Positions 44,033-54,329 of a DNA stretch of 64,000 nucleotides are shown in pieces; position 1 is the stretch's first letter, and every line of letters begins with the position of its first letter. A model generated the notes under the pieces. The model searched no databases. It saw only the letters and a program-made list of their open reading frames with translations, and was not told the origin of the DNA. The stretch comes from Thermobifida halotolerans. GTDB taxonomy: Bacteria; Actinomycetota; Actinomycetes; Streptosporangiales; Streptosporangiaceae. The position numbers and the translations under genes are program-made. Location of the stretch: assembly GCF_003574835.2 (NCBI RefSeq), contig NZ_CP063196.1:3348001-3412000 (forward strand), written 5' to 3'.

Positions 44033-44600
44033 ACGCGGTCCGGCCCCGCTGCCGGCGGCGCTCAAGATCCTCGTCGCGGGTGGATTCGGCGCGGGCAAGA
44101 CCACCATGGTCGGCTCGGTCAGCGAGATCACCCCGCTCAGCACCGAGGAGGTGATGACCGAGGCCAGTCTCGGCGTGGACGACCTGTCGGGGGTGGAGAG
44201 CAAGACCACCACCACCGTCGCGCTGGACTTCGGGCGGATCACCGTCAGCTCCGAACTGGTGCTCTACCTGTTCGGCACCCCCGGCCAGGAGCGGTTCTGG
44301 TTCATGTGGAACGAACTGGCCTCGGGCGCGCTGGGGGCGGTGGTGATCGCCGACACCCGCCGCCTGGAGTCCTGCTTTCCGTCGGTGGACTTCTTCGAAC
44401 GCCGCGGCATCCCCTTCGTGGTGGCGGTGAACTGCTTCGACGGGGCCGACGTGTACGAACCGGAGGAGGTGCGCGACGCGCTCGGCCTGGGTGCCGACAT
44501 CCCGATCCTGCTGTGTGACGTGCGTCGTCGCGAGTCGAGCAAGGAGGTGCTGATCGCGTTGATCCAGCACATCCAGGGCAGGATCGTGAGCGGAGTGTGA
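44013..44600 (+). CDS. cvnD: Conservon small GTPase CvnD
   Basis: 195 residues. The P loop GGFGAGKTTM, the switch motif FGTPGQERFWF and a diverged NKxD box (NCFD) are present. It resembles Arf/Ras-like GTPases found in conservons. It starts inside the end of cvnC. It would be the switch of the CvnA-B-C-D module. Confidence 0.93.
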   Translation: MASNDSERGPAPLPAALKILVAGGFGAGKTTMVGSVSEITPLSTEEVMTEASLGVDDLSGVESKTTTTVALDFGRITVSSELVLYLFGTPGQERFWFMWNELASGALGAVVIADTRRLESCFPSVDFFERRGIPFVVAVNCFDGADVYEPEEVRDALGLGADIPILLCDVRRRESSKEVLIALIQHIQGRIVSGV

Positions 44601-44778
44601 CCTTGGGTGGTCCGCGGACCACCGCGGGCCACCGGGAACGAATCCCCCGGTGGAAATTCACATCTCAACCGCTTCCCCGCGAGATTTCTTTGGTGTACGA
44701 ATGGGATTCGGCGCCTCCCGCGACAGGAGCGGAGGCGGTGTTGGACACGGCAAGGCGACCGGCTGGAGACATCCCCCC

Positions 44779-45738
44779 GTGAAACGCTTCGACTGGTATG
44801 ACGAGATCCACCGACTCGACGCCGAGGCGGACTGCCGTCGGATCACGGAGATCCTCAGCACGCACGAGTTCCCCTGGGACATCGAGCAGGCGTTGGGGCT
44901 GGCCCTGTACCGGACCTATGCGGTGCCGAGCATCGGACGGCTCCTCGGGGACACCCGCGAGTTCACCGAGCGCACGCAGTACCGCTACGACGACACCGCG
45001 CTGATCCTGAGCGAGATCATGCGGCACGGCTTCGAACCGGGCCGGGGACGGGACGCGCTGCGCCGGATGAACCAGATGCACCGCTCCTACGACATCAGCA
45101 ACGACGACTACCTCTACGTGCTGAGCACCTTCGTGGTCATGCCGGTGCGCTGGCTCAACGACCTCGGCTACGGCTGGCGCAGGCTCACCGAGCACGAGAT
45201 CACCGCCAGCACCAACTACTACCGGATGCTCGGTCGGCACATGGGCATCAAGGAGATCCCCGAGACCTACGCCGAGTTCCACGAGCTGTTCGACTCCTAC
45301 GAGACCGCCCACTTCGACTACAGCGAGGGCGGCCGGGCCGTCTCCGACGCCACCCTGGACCTGATGGTCAGCTTCTACCCGAAGTGGCAGCAGCCCCTCA
45401 TCCGGCCGTTCACCATGGGCCTGCTGGACGACCGGTTGGTCGAGGCGTTCCGGTACGACCCCCCGTCGCGGTTCTGGCGGGCCGCGTCCCGCCTGGCGCT
45501 GCGCACCCGCGCCAGGATCGTGCGGTTCATGCCCCCGCGCGTGGAGCCCTACCGCCAGGAGAAGAACCCGAACATCAGGAGCTACCCGCACGGCTACGAC
45601 CCCAGCCGGATCGGAACCTTCCCCAAGGGCTGCCCCGTACCGCACGACATGGTCACCGTCGAGATCCCCGAGACCGGCGCCCGTGTTCCCGCACCGGGCC
45701 AGGAACTCGCTCCCGAGGAGCACACCGCGCGCTCCTGA
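44779..45738 (+). CDS. MpaB-family (DUF2236) oxygenase-like protein after the conservon
   Basis: About 319 residues. The DUF2236/MpaB fold is recognisable from RYDDTALILSEIM, GRDALRRMNQMHRSYDISN and DDYLYVLSTFVVMPVRWL. Family members bind heme and include latex-clearing oxygenases. In Streptomyces the fifth conservon gene is often a cytochrome P450; here a different heme-type oxygenase takes the place. A heme role is inferred. GTG start with GGAG ten bases upstream; earlier in-frame starts are open. Confidence 0.8.
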   Translation: MKRFDWYDEIHRLDAEADCRRITEILSTHEFPWDIEQALGLALYRTYAVPSIGRLLGDTREFTERTQYRYDDTALILSEIMRHGFEPGRGRDALRRMNQMHRSYDISNDDYLYVLSTFVVMPVRWLNDLGYGWRRLTEHEITASTNYYRMLGRHMGIKEIPETYAEFHELFDSYETAHFDYSEGGRAVSDATLDLMVSFYPKWQQPLIRPFTMGLLDDRLVEAFRYDPPSRFWRAASRLALRTRARIVRFMPPRVEPYRQEKNPNIRSYPHGYDPSRIGTFPKGCPVPHDMVTVEIPETGARVPAPGQELAPEEHTARS

Positions 45739-45821
45739 GGTCCGGTGGCCGGAACCGGTCTGGAGTCGGACCGCCGTTCTGTGCGACTCTGGACCAAGCA
45801 CCCGAGGTTTGGGGAGAGCGT

Positions 45822-46073
45822 ATGGACGAGATCGCCGTCGCGGCCGCCACCGCGGGCAGGACCACCACGGACCTGACCGACGTGTCAGGACGGCCTCCGG
45901 TCCGGCCGCTCGGGAAACCGCTCGTCCGCCGTCCCGGGCGACCGGTGGGCGCGCGGACCCGCGGCGCCGCCGCGGGCCGCACCGGCGCCCCGGTCAGCGG
46001 CGCTCCCCCGGTTCGGGCGATCCACCCGTCGAGCGCCGCCCCTCGATGGCGTGACGGTCACCGTGGTGCCTAA
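45822..46073 (+). CDS. Small hypothetical protein (83 residues)
   Basis: A short frame with a very good GGGGAG site six bases before its ATG, between the MpaB-like gene and the SpoU methyltransferase. The sequence is Ala, Arg and Pro rich and resembles no family I know. It could instead be the leader of the downstream gene. Confidence 0.3.
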   Translation: MDEIAVAAATAGRTTTDLTDVSGRPPVRPLGKPLVRRPGRPVGARTRGAAAGRTGAPVSGAPPVRAIHPSSAAPRWRDGHRGA

Positions 46074-46083
46074 GCTGAGTCGC

Positions 46084-46749
46084 GTGAGCGAACAGGTCGT
46101 CCCCTCCTCGTCCCCCGACTCCGCCCCCCTCACCGACCGGTCGGAGGTGGGTGTGGGCCCCTGGGAGGGCCCCTGGCCCGAAGGTGCTCACTACGACCCC
46201 GAACTGCTGGCCAACGGCGACCGCCGCAACGTCGTGGACCGCTACCGCTACTGGCGACGCGAGGCGATCGTCGCCGACCTGGACACCCGGCGGCACCCCT
46301 TCCACGTGGCCGTGGAGAACTGGGAACACGACTTCAACATCGGCTCGGTGGTCCGCACGGCCAACGCCTTCGGAGCCCGGGCCGTACACATCGTGGGACG
46401 CCGCCGGTGGAACCGGCGCGGCGCGATGGTGACCGACCGCTACCAGCACATCCACCACCACTCCACCGCCGCCGACCTCGTGGCCTGGGCCGACGCCCAC
46501 GACCTGCCCGTGATCGGGATCGACAACCTCCCCGGCTCGGTCCCCCTGGAGACCTGTCCGCTGCCGCGCGACTGCGTCCTGGTGTTCGGTCAGGAGGGCC
46601 CCGGCCTGTCCGAGGAGGTCCGCGAAGCCTGCGTCTCGGTGCTGTCCATCGCCCAGTTCGGTTCCACCCGGTCCATCAACGCGGGAGCCGCCGCCGCGGT
46701 GGCCATGCACGCCTGGGTCCGCGCCCATGTGTTCCACCAGACCGTCTGA
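46084..46749 (+). CDS. SpoU/TrmH-family RNA 2'-O-methyltransferase
   Basis: About 221 residues. The trefoil-knot SPOUT fold is seen from NWEHDFNIGSVVRTANAFGA (motif 1), VFGQEGPGLSEEV (motif 2) and IAQFGSTRSINAGAAAAVAM (motif 3), with the conserved Arg and Asn. It should methylate a ribose in tRNA or rRNA; the target cannot be told. I chose GTG (MSEQVV); a start 11 codons earlier is open. Confidence 0.88.
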   Translation: MSEQVVPSSSPDSAPLTDRSEVGVGPWEGPWPEGAHYDPELLANGDRRNVVDRYRYWRREAIVADLDTRRHPFHVAVENWEHDFNIGSVVRTANAFGARAVHIVGRRRWNRRGAMVTDRYQHIHHHSTAADLVAWADAHDLPVIGIDNLPGSVPLETCPLPRDCVLVFGQEGPGLSEEVREACVSVLSIAQFGSTRSINAGAAAAVAMHAWVRAHVFHQTV

Positions 46750-46868
46750 TGTCCCGTGCCCGCGAACGGCGCCGACTCCGGCCGCCGTTCGCGGAGTCTT
46801 CCGGAAGAGGAAGGGAGGCCGCGTTTCCTCCCCGGCTTGACGGCCAGGGTCGCCACACCACGCACACC

Positions 46869-49739
46869 ATGATGAACAGAGTCGAATCGGCCTACTGGCC
46901 AGGTGAACTGCGGCCCTACCAGCGCCAGGCGCTGGAGGCGCTGGAGGCGCGCTGGGCGTCGGGGGACCGGCGCGCCTGGGTGGTGCTGCCTCCCGGAGCG
47001 GGAAAGACGCTCATCGGCCTGGAGGCCGCACGGCGGATCGGTCGCCGCACCGTCGTCTTCGTCCCCAACACCGCGATCCAGAGCCAGTGGATCGCCCAGT
47101 GGCGCGAGTTCGAGCGCCCCGGGGGCTGCACCGCGGGAAGCCAGCGCTCCCTGGAGCACGACGTCACCGTCCTCACCTACCAGTCGCTCGCGGTGTTCGA
47201 CCCCGACGCCGAAACCGACGAGGAGGGCAACGAACTGTCCCCCCTGGGCCGACTGCACGGCAACGGCAGCGCCCTGGTGGAGACACTGCACTCGGCGGGG
47301 CCGATCACCGTCATCCTGGACGAGTGCCACCACCTGCTGCAGATGTGGGGGCGGCTGCTGGCGGAGGTCCTGAGGGACCTGCCGGACGCCCACGTCCTCG
47401 GGCTGACCGGCACCCCGGCCGAGAGTCTGACGAGCAGCGAGGCCGAACTCGTCGACACCCTGTTCGGCGCGCCCATCCGCGGCGCCTCCATTCCGGCCCT
47501 GGTCCGCGACGGCTACCTCGCCCCGTTCGCCGAGCTGGTCTGGATCACCGAACCCACCCCCGACGAGCAGGACTACATCGTCGAGCAGGGACTGCGCTTC
47601 ACCGAGCTGTGCACCGACCTGCTGTCTCCCGGATTCGCCCGGACCGACTTCCTGGACTGGCTGCGCCACCGTTTCGACGAGCGCCTCACCCGGGACGGGC
47701 AGCGCCTGGGCTGGACGCAACTGGCCGCGCGGGAACCCGGGCTCACCGACGCGGTGCTGCGCCTGCACCACGCGGGACTCTGCCCGCTGCCGACGGACGC
47801 GCGCGTCCTGGAGCGGCACCGCGGCGCCCCGACCGCCGACGACTGGATGGCGCTGCTCAGCGACTACGTCCTCAACTGCCTGCGGGGCGGGGCGAAGGAG
47901 GACGTCGGCGTGCCGACCGCGACCGCCGGCCGCGTCGACGGCCGCGACGCCGAGGCGTTGGAGCGCATCCGCACCGCGCTGCCCGCGATCGGCTACACGC
48001 TCACCCGTTACGGCATCCGCGGCGGCCGCTCCCCGGTGGACCGGGTGCTGGCGCGCAGCGCCGCGAAGTCCCGGAGCACGGTGGAGATCGTCGCCGCCGA
48101 GTCGACGTTCCTGGGGCCGCGCCTGCGCGCACTGGTCCTGTGCGACCACGAACGGGCCAGCGCGCGCCCTTCGGCTCGGCTGCGCGAGGTCCTGGGCGAC
48201 CAGGCGGGCTCGGCGTGGCTGCAACTGGAGTTGCTGGTGGCCGACGAGCGCACCCGGCGACTGTCCCCGATGCTGATCACCGGCCGTACGGTGGCGGCGG
48301 CCCCCGAGACCGCCGAGGCGTTCATCGCCTTCGCCGCGCGGCGCCGCCCCTCACTGGAGCTGACCCTCGTCGAGGTGGGCTCCATCGGCTCCCTGGTCCG
48401 CGTCGAGGGGCGCTGGACCTCGCGCACCTGGGTCCGGCTGGCCACCGAGTACTTCGAGAGCGGCGACTGCCGTGTCCTGGTGGGGACCCGCGGCCTGCTC
48501 GGTGAGGGGTGGAACGCCCAGCGGGTCAACACCGTCGTCGACCTGACCACCGCCACCACCCCGACCGCCGTGGCCCAGGGGCGCGGACGCGCGCTGCGGC
48601 TGGACCCGTCCTGGCCCGACAAGACCGCGCACACCTGGACCGTGGTCTGCGTCAGCGACGCCCACCCCAAGGGCGGGGCCGACTGGGACCGGTTCGTCCG
48701 CAAGCACGAGGGCTACCTGGGGGTCGCCGCCGACGGCGAGGTGATGAGCGGCGTCGCGCACGTGGACCCGGCCCTGTCCCCCTACGAAGCGCCGCCGGTG
48801 GACCAGTTCCACGCGATCAACACCCGGATGCTGCTGCGCGCCGAGGACCGCGCCGACACCCGTGAGCGGTGGCGGATCGGCTCCTCCTACAGCGACGAAC
48901 TCCTGGCGACGGTGCGGGTCCGCCCCCAGCGGCACCGGAGCGTGCTGGCCCCCCGCCCGGTGGGGCAGCGCCCCAGACCGCCGTCCGCGGTCCCCGCCAG
49001 GGTGGGCGTCGACACCTCCGAGCAGTTGTCCCTGCCCCCGCTGTGGCGGACGGCGGTCTCCGTGCCCACGGTCGCGGCGGCCGTGCTGCTGGTGGCCACG
49101 GCGCTGGTCGGCCTCCCCCTGCCGGTGGGCGGCACCGCGGCGCTGGGCGCCGCCGGGGCGGTCGGCGTGCGGCAACTGCTCTCCCGAGGTCCGCGCATCC
49201 AGCGCGCCGCCCAGTTGATCGAGAACGCGGCGGGAGACCCCGACATCCTCCGGTTCGGCTACGCCGTCGCCGACGCGCTGCACGAGGCCGGGCACTCCCC
49301 GGTGGGTGCCGAGGGACTGCGGCTGGACATCGACACCGACGGCACCTTCCGGCTGACGTTCGCCGGTGCCGGTCCCCGGGAGGCCGAGGCGTTCAGTGTC
49401 GCCCTGGACGAGGTGATCTCCCCGCTGGTGGGCAACCCCCGCTACATCGTGAACCGCTACCGGATCGACCGGCCCGCCGACCCGGTCCAGGCCCGCCGTA
49501 TGGGGCTGGACTGGCTGCGGGGCAGGGCCCCGGAGAACCCCGTGGTCTTCCACGCCGTTCCCACCCTGCTGGGCCGCAGCCGCAGGGGTGCCGAGGCGTT
49601 CGCGCGGGCGTGGAACCGGTGGGTCTCGGCGGGGGAACCGGTCTACACCGCCAGTCCGGCGGGCTCGCGCCTGCTGTACACCTACTACGCCACCGACCCC
49701 TACCCGTCGGAGACGGAGTCCCGGCTGACCTGGCTGTGA
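46869..49739 (+). CDS. SF2 DEAD/DEAH-type helicase with C-terminal membrane segment
   Basis: 956 residues. The N-terminal half is an SF2 helicase: Walker A PPGAGKT (41-47), Walker B DECHH (151-155), motif III LTGTP (179-183), and a motif VI-like QGRGRALR. Between the two RecA domains is an insertion of about 250 residues. After the helicase comes a hydrophobic stretch (about 730-770, VAAAVLLVATALVGLPLPVG) predicted to cross the membrane, then a 180-residue C-terminal domain I do not recognise. The ATG pair has no clear ribosome site. Helicases anchored in the membrane are rare. Confidence 0.85.
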   Translation: MMNRVESAYWPGELRPYQRQALEALEARWASGDRRAWVVLPPGAGKTLIGLEAARRIGRRTVVFVPNTAIQSQWIAQWREFERPGGCTAGSQRSLEHDVTVLTYQSLAVFDPDAETDEEGNELSPLGRLHGNGSALVETLHSAGPITVILDECHHLLQMWGRLLAEVLRDLPDAHVLGLTGTPAESLTSSEAELVDTLFGAPIRGASIPALVRDGYLAPFAELVWITEPTPDEQDYIVEQGLRFTELCTDLLSPGFARTDFLDWLRHRFDERLTRDGQRLGWTQLAAREPGLTDAVLRLHHAGLCPLPTDARVLERHRGAPTADDWMALLSDYVLNCLRGGAKEDVGVPTATAGRVDGRDAEALERIRTALPAIGYTLTRYGIRGGRSPVDRVLARSAAKSRSTVEIVAAESTFLGPRLRALVLCDHERASARPSARLREVLGDQAGSAWLQLELLVADERTRRLSPMLITGRTVAAAPETAEAFIAFAARRRPSLELTLVEVGSIGSLVRVEGRWTSRTWVRLATEYFESGDCRVLVGTRGLLGEGWNAQRVNTVVDLTTATTPTAVAQGRGRALRLDPSWPDKTAHTWTVVCVSDAHPKGGADWDRFVRKHEGYLGVAADGEVMSGVAHVDPALSPYEAPPVDQFHAINTRMLLRAEDRADTRERWRIGSSYSDELLATVRVRPQRHRSVLAPRPVGQRPRPPSAVPARVGVDTSEQLSLPPLWRTAVSVPTVAAAVLLVATALVGLPLPVGGTAALGAAGAVGVRQLLSRGPRIQRAAQLIENAAGDPDILRFGYAVADALHEAGHSPVGAEGLRLDIDTDGTFRLTFAGAGPREAEAFSVALDEVISPLVGNPRYIVNRYRIDRPADPVQARRMGLDWLRGRAPENPVVFHAVPTLLGRSRRGAEAFARAWNRWVSAGEPVYTASPAGSRLLYTYYATDPYPSETESRLTWL

Positions 49740-49836
49740 CGCCGGGGGCGGCCCGGGGCCAACGCCGGGAGGCCGGGGAGCGGAGTCTCCGGAATCCCCC
49801 CGCCCACGGGGCCGGGGACTCTCGGGCCAAGACGAA

Positions 49837-49864
49837 GGCCCGCCCCTCCGGGGAGGGACGGGCC
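49837..49864. terminator. Hairpin terminator between helicase and sdhB
   Basis: Stem GGCCCGCCCCT with AGGGACGGGCC (one G-U wobble), between the convergent helicase and sdhB genes. On the minus strand it is followed by TTCGTCTTGG, a weak T-rich tail. A second GC-rich stem lies about 30 bases to its left. Confidence 0.7.
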
Positions 49865-49886
49865 CGGTCCGGGACTTCCCGGCCGC

Positions 49887-50629
49887 CTACAGCCTGCCGG
49901 ACGCCAGGGCGCCCAGCAGGTCGTTGTTGAGCTGGGAGATGGTGTCCAGCGGGATGCCCTTGGGGCAGACCGCGGCGCACTCACCGATGTTGGTGCAGCC
50001 GCCGAAGTCCTCCTCGTCGTGCTGGTTGACCATCTTCACCACGCGGGAGGCCCGCTCGGGCTGCCCCTGCGGGAGCATGCCCAGGTGGGTGACCTTGGCC
50101 GCGGTGAACAGCATCGCCGAGGCGTTCGGGCAGGCCGCCACGCACGCGCCGCAACTGATGCAGGTGGCGGCGTCGAACGCGCGGTCCGCGTCGGCCTTGG
50201 GCACCGGGGTGGCGTGCGCGTCCGGCGCGGTTCCCGTGGGCGCGCTGATGTAGCCGCCCGCCTGGATGATGCGGTCGAAGGCGCTGCGGTCGACCACGAG
50301 GTCCTTGATGACCGGGAACGCCTTGGCCCGCCACGGCTCGACGTCGATGACGTCGCCGTCGGAGAAGCTGCGCATGTGCAGCTGGCAGGTGGTGGTGACC
50401 TCCGGGCCGTGGGCGACACCGTTGATCACCACGCCGCAGGCACCGCAGATGCCCTCACGGCAGTCGTGGTCGAACGCGATCGGCTCCTCACCCTCGAGTG
50501 TGAGCTTCTCGTTGAGGACGTCGAGCATCTCGAGGAAGGACATGTCCTGGTTGACGTCCCTGACCTCGTAGGTGACCATCCGGCCCTCGTCGTCCCTGCT
50601 CTTCTGACGCCAAACGCGCAGGGTGATGT

Positions 50630-50633
<4 letters not shown>
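49887..50633 (-). CDS. sdhB: Succinate dehydrogenase iron-sulfur subunit
   Basis: 248 residues with cysteine motifs for all three clusters: [10 protein letters not shown] for 2Fe-2[13 protein letters not shown] and the later [16 protein letters not shown] for 4Fe-4S and 3Fe-4S. It passes electrons from the flavin of SdhA to the quinone site. Start overlaps the sdhA stop by four bases (ATGA). Confidence 0.96.
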
Positions 50634-52570
<1,937 letters not shown>

Positions 52571-53287
52571 CTAACCCACCAGCCCAAAGAGAACGGAGAA
52601 CGGGGGAATGAGGAACCCGACCGTGATGACCGTCGCGATGATCAACACCACGTAGTTGATGGTCTGCTGCCGCCGCGCCCTGTTCCGGCCGAGGGTCTGC
52701 ATCGCGCTCCACAGTCCGTGGCGCAGGTGGAAGCCGACCGCGAGCATGGCGATCAGGTAGAGGAGGACGACCCACCAGATCTCGAAGCCGTTCACGACGC
52801 GCTCGTAGGGGCTCTCGGAGGCCCCGCCCGGTGCGATGTGGTTGGTGGTCAGGTGGAGCACGTGGTAGATCACGAAGAGCGCGATGACCACGCCGCCCCA
52901 ACGCAGGGTGAAGGAGGCGTAGGTGCGCTGCACGCCCGTCAGGTTCTTGCTGCTGTGGTAGCGCCGCGACCCCTTGCCGCCGGTCGCCCGGCCCGCCCGC
53001 CGCCACAGGGCGAAGGCCGCGACCATGTGGATGATGACGCTCGCCAGCAGGGCGACGCGCATGATCCACAGGAAGCCGTTGGTCGGGAGCATCGGCTCGC
53101 CGAGCACTCTCAGGTGGTGCGAGTAGTTGTCGAAGACCTCCTGGCCTCCGAAGATCATCAGGTTGCCGTACATGTGGGCGATCAGGAACAACACCAGGAT
53201 CGCGCCGGTGACCGCCATCGCGGCCTTGGCTGCCACCGTCGACCTGAATGCCGTCGATCGCTGCTTGGTCAGGGTACTGTTCGCCAC
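52571..53287 (-). CDS. sdhC: Succinate dehydrogenase cytochrome b subunit (type B)
   Basis: 238 residues with five predicted membrane helices, the single-subunit (type B) anchor with two hemes. Heme-ligand histidines are visible in LIAHMYGN, SHHLRVLG, IIHMVAAF, IYHVLHLTTNH and GFHLRHGLW. GTG start with no strong ribosome site. First gene of sdhCAB, divergent from a LysR regulator. Confidence 0.94.
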   Translation of the reverse strand: MANSTLTKQRSTAFRSTVAAKAAMAVTGAILVLFLIAHMYGNLMIFGGQEVFDNYSHHLRVLGEPMLPTNGFLWIMRVALLASVIIHMVAAFALWRRAGRATGGKGSRRYHSSKNLTGVQRTYASFTLRWGGVVIALFVIYHVLHLTTNHIAPGGASESPYERVVNGFEIWWVVLLYLIAMLAVGFHLRHGLWSAMQTLGRNRARRQQTINYVVLIIATVITVGFLIPPFSVLFGLVG

Positions 53288-53345
53288 AATGTGAACTTTA
53301 GATCTTTCTTAACAGGTTCGTCTAAGTCATGGGAATGCTGGTGAC

Positions 53346-53362
53346 CATAGCCGTAGGCTATG
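53346..53362. promoter_or_regulatory. LysR-type operator (T-N11-A palindrome)
   Basis: CATAGCC-GTA-GGCTATG, perfect 7-bp arms, containing the T-N11-A pattern typical of LysR sites. It ends four bases before the LysR start codon and lies about 60 bases upstream of the sdhC start, in the shared intergenic region. Confidence 0.75.
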
Positions 53363-53366
53363 GAGC

Positions 53367-54320
53367 GTGCAGTTCCAGCAACTCGCCTACTTCGTCGCGG
53401 TCGCCGAAACCCGGCATTTCACCCGCGCAGCCGAGATCTCCCGGGTCGCCCAGCCCAGTCTGAGCAAGCAGATCAGGGCCCTGGAGGAGGAACTCGGTGC
53501 GCCGTTATTCATTCGAGCCCGGGGAAATATCACACTCACTCCGGCCGGTGAGGCGCTGCTCCCCCTTGCGCAACGGATGCTCGCCGACCTGGAGACGGCC
53601 CGACGCGAGGTCCAGGAACTCGCCGGGATGCGTCGCGGCCGGGTGCGGCTGGGCGCGACCCCGTCGCTGTGCGCCGGACTGCTCGCCGACGCGCTGGCCC
53701 GGTTCCACGACCGCTTCCCCGGAATCGAACTGCACGTCGAGGAGGGGGGATCGCGCGACCTCATCCGCGCCCTGGGCCGGGGGGAGTTGGACCTGGCCCT
53801 GATCATCCTGCCCCTGCACAGCAGCGACCCCGAGTTCGTGACCCTGCCGATCCTGCGGGAGAGCCTGGTCGTGGTCAGCTCGAAGGCCCGCCCCTCCCCC
53901 ACCGACCGCGCCTCGATGCGCATCACCGACCTGCGCGACCGGCCGCTCGTGATGTTCCGGCGGGGCTACGACGTGCGCGAGGCGACCCTGAACGCCTGCC
54001 GCGCCGCGGGCTTCGAGCCCCGCCTGGCGGTGGAGGGCGGGGAGATGGACGCCGTCCTGCGGTTCGTCGAGGCGGGCCTGGGTGTGGCGGTGGTGCCCAG
54101 CATGGTGCTGCGCAACCGCCCCGGCCTGCGCGGCACCCCGCTGGCCAGGCCGCGGCTGCTGCGCACCATCGCGCTGGCGCACCGCAAGGACGTCTCCCCC
54201 TCGCGCACCGCCCTGGCCTTCTGGCGGGTGCTGATGGCCTATCTCGGCACCCTCACCAGGGCCGAACTGGGCGAGGACCTGGAGGTCATCGCCCCGACCG
54301 AGGAGCTGGACGAGGTGTGA
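53367..54320 (+). CDS. LysR-family transcriptional regulator
   Basis: 317 residues. N-terminal helix-turn-helix (AAEISRVAQPSLSKQIRALE) and a periplasmic-binding-like effector domain (about residues 90-300). Divergent from sdhCAB, with the palindrome between them. It most likely controls sdhCAB and itself; the effector is unknown. GTG start with TGGAG upstream, overlapping the palindrome. Confidence 0.92.
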   Translation: MQFQQLAYFVAVAETRHFTRAAEISRVAQPSLSKQIRALEEELGAPLFIRARGNITLTPAGEALLPLAQRMLADLETARREVQELAGMRRGRVRLGATPSLCAGLLADALARFHDRFPGIELHVEEGGSRDLIRALGRGELDLALIILPLHSSDPEFVTLPILRESLVVVSSKARPSPTDRASMRITDLRDRPLVMFRRGYDVREATLNACRAAGFEPRLAVEGGEMDAVLRFVEAGLGVAVVPSMVLRNRPGLRGTPLARPRLLRTIALAHRKDVSPSRTALAFWRVLMAYLGTLTRAELGEDLEVIAPTEELDEV

Positions 54321-54329
54321 GGCGGGCGG

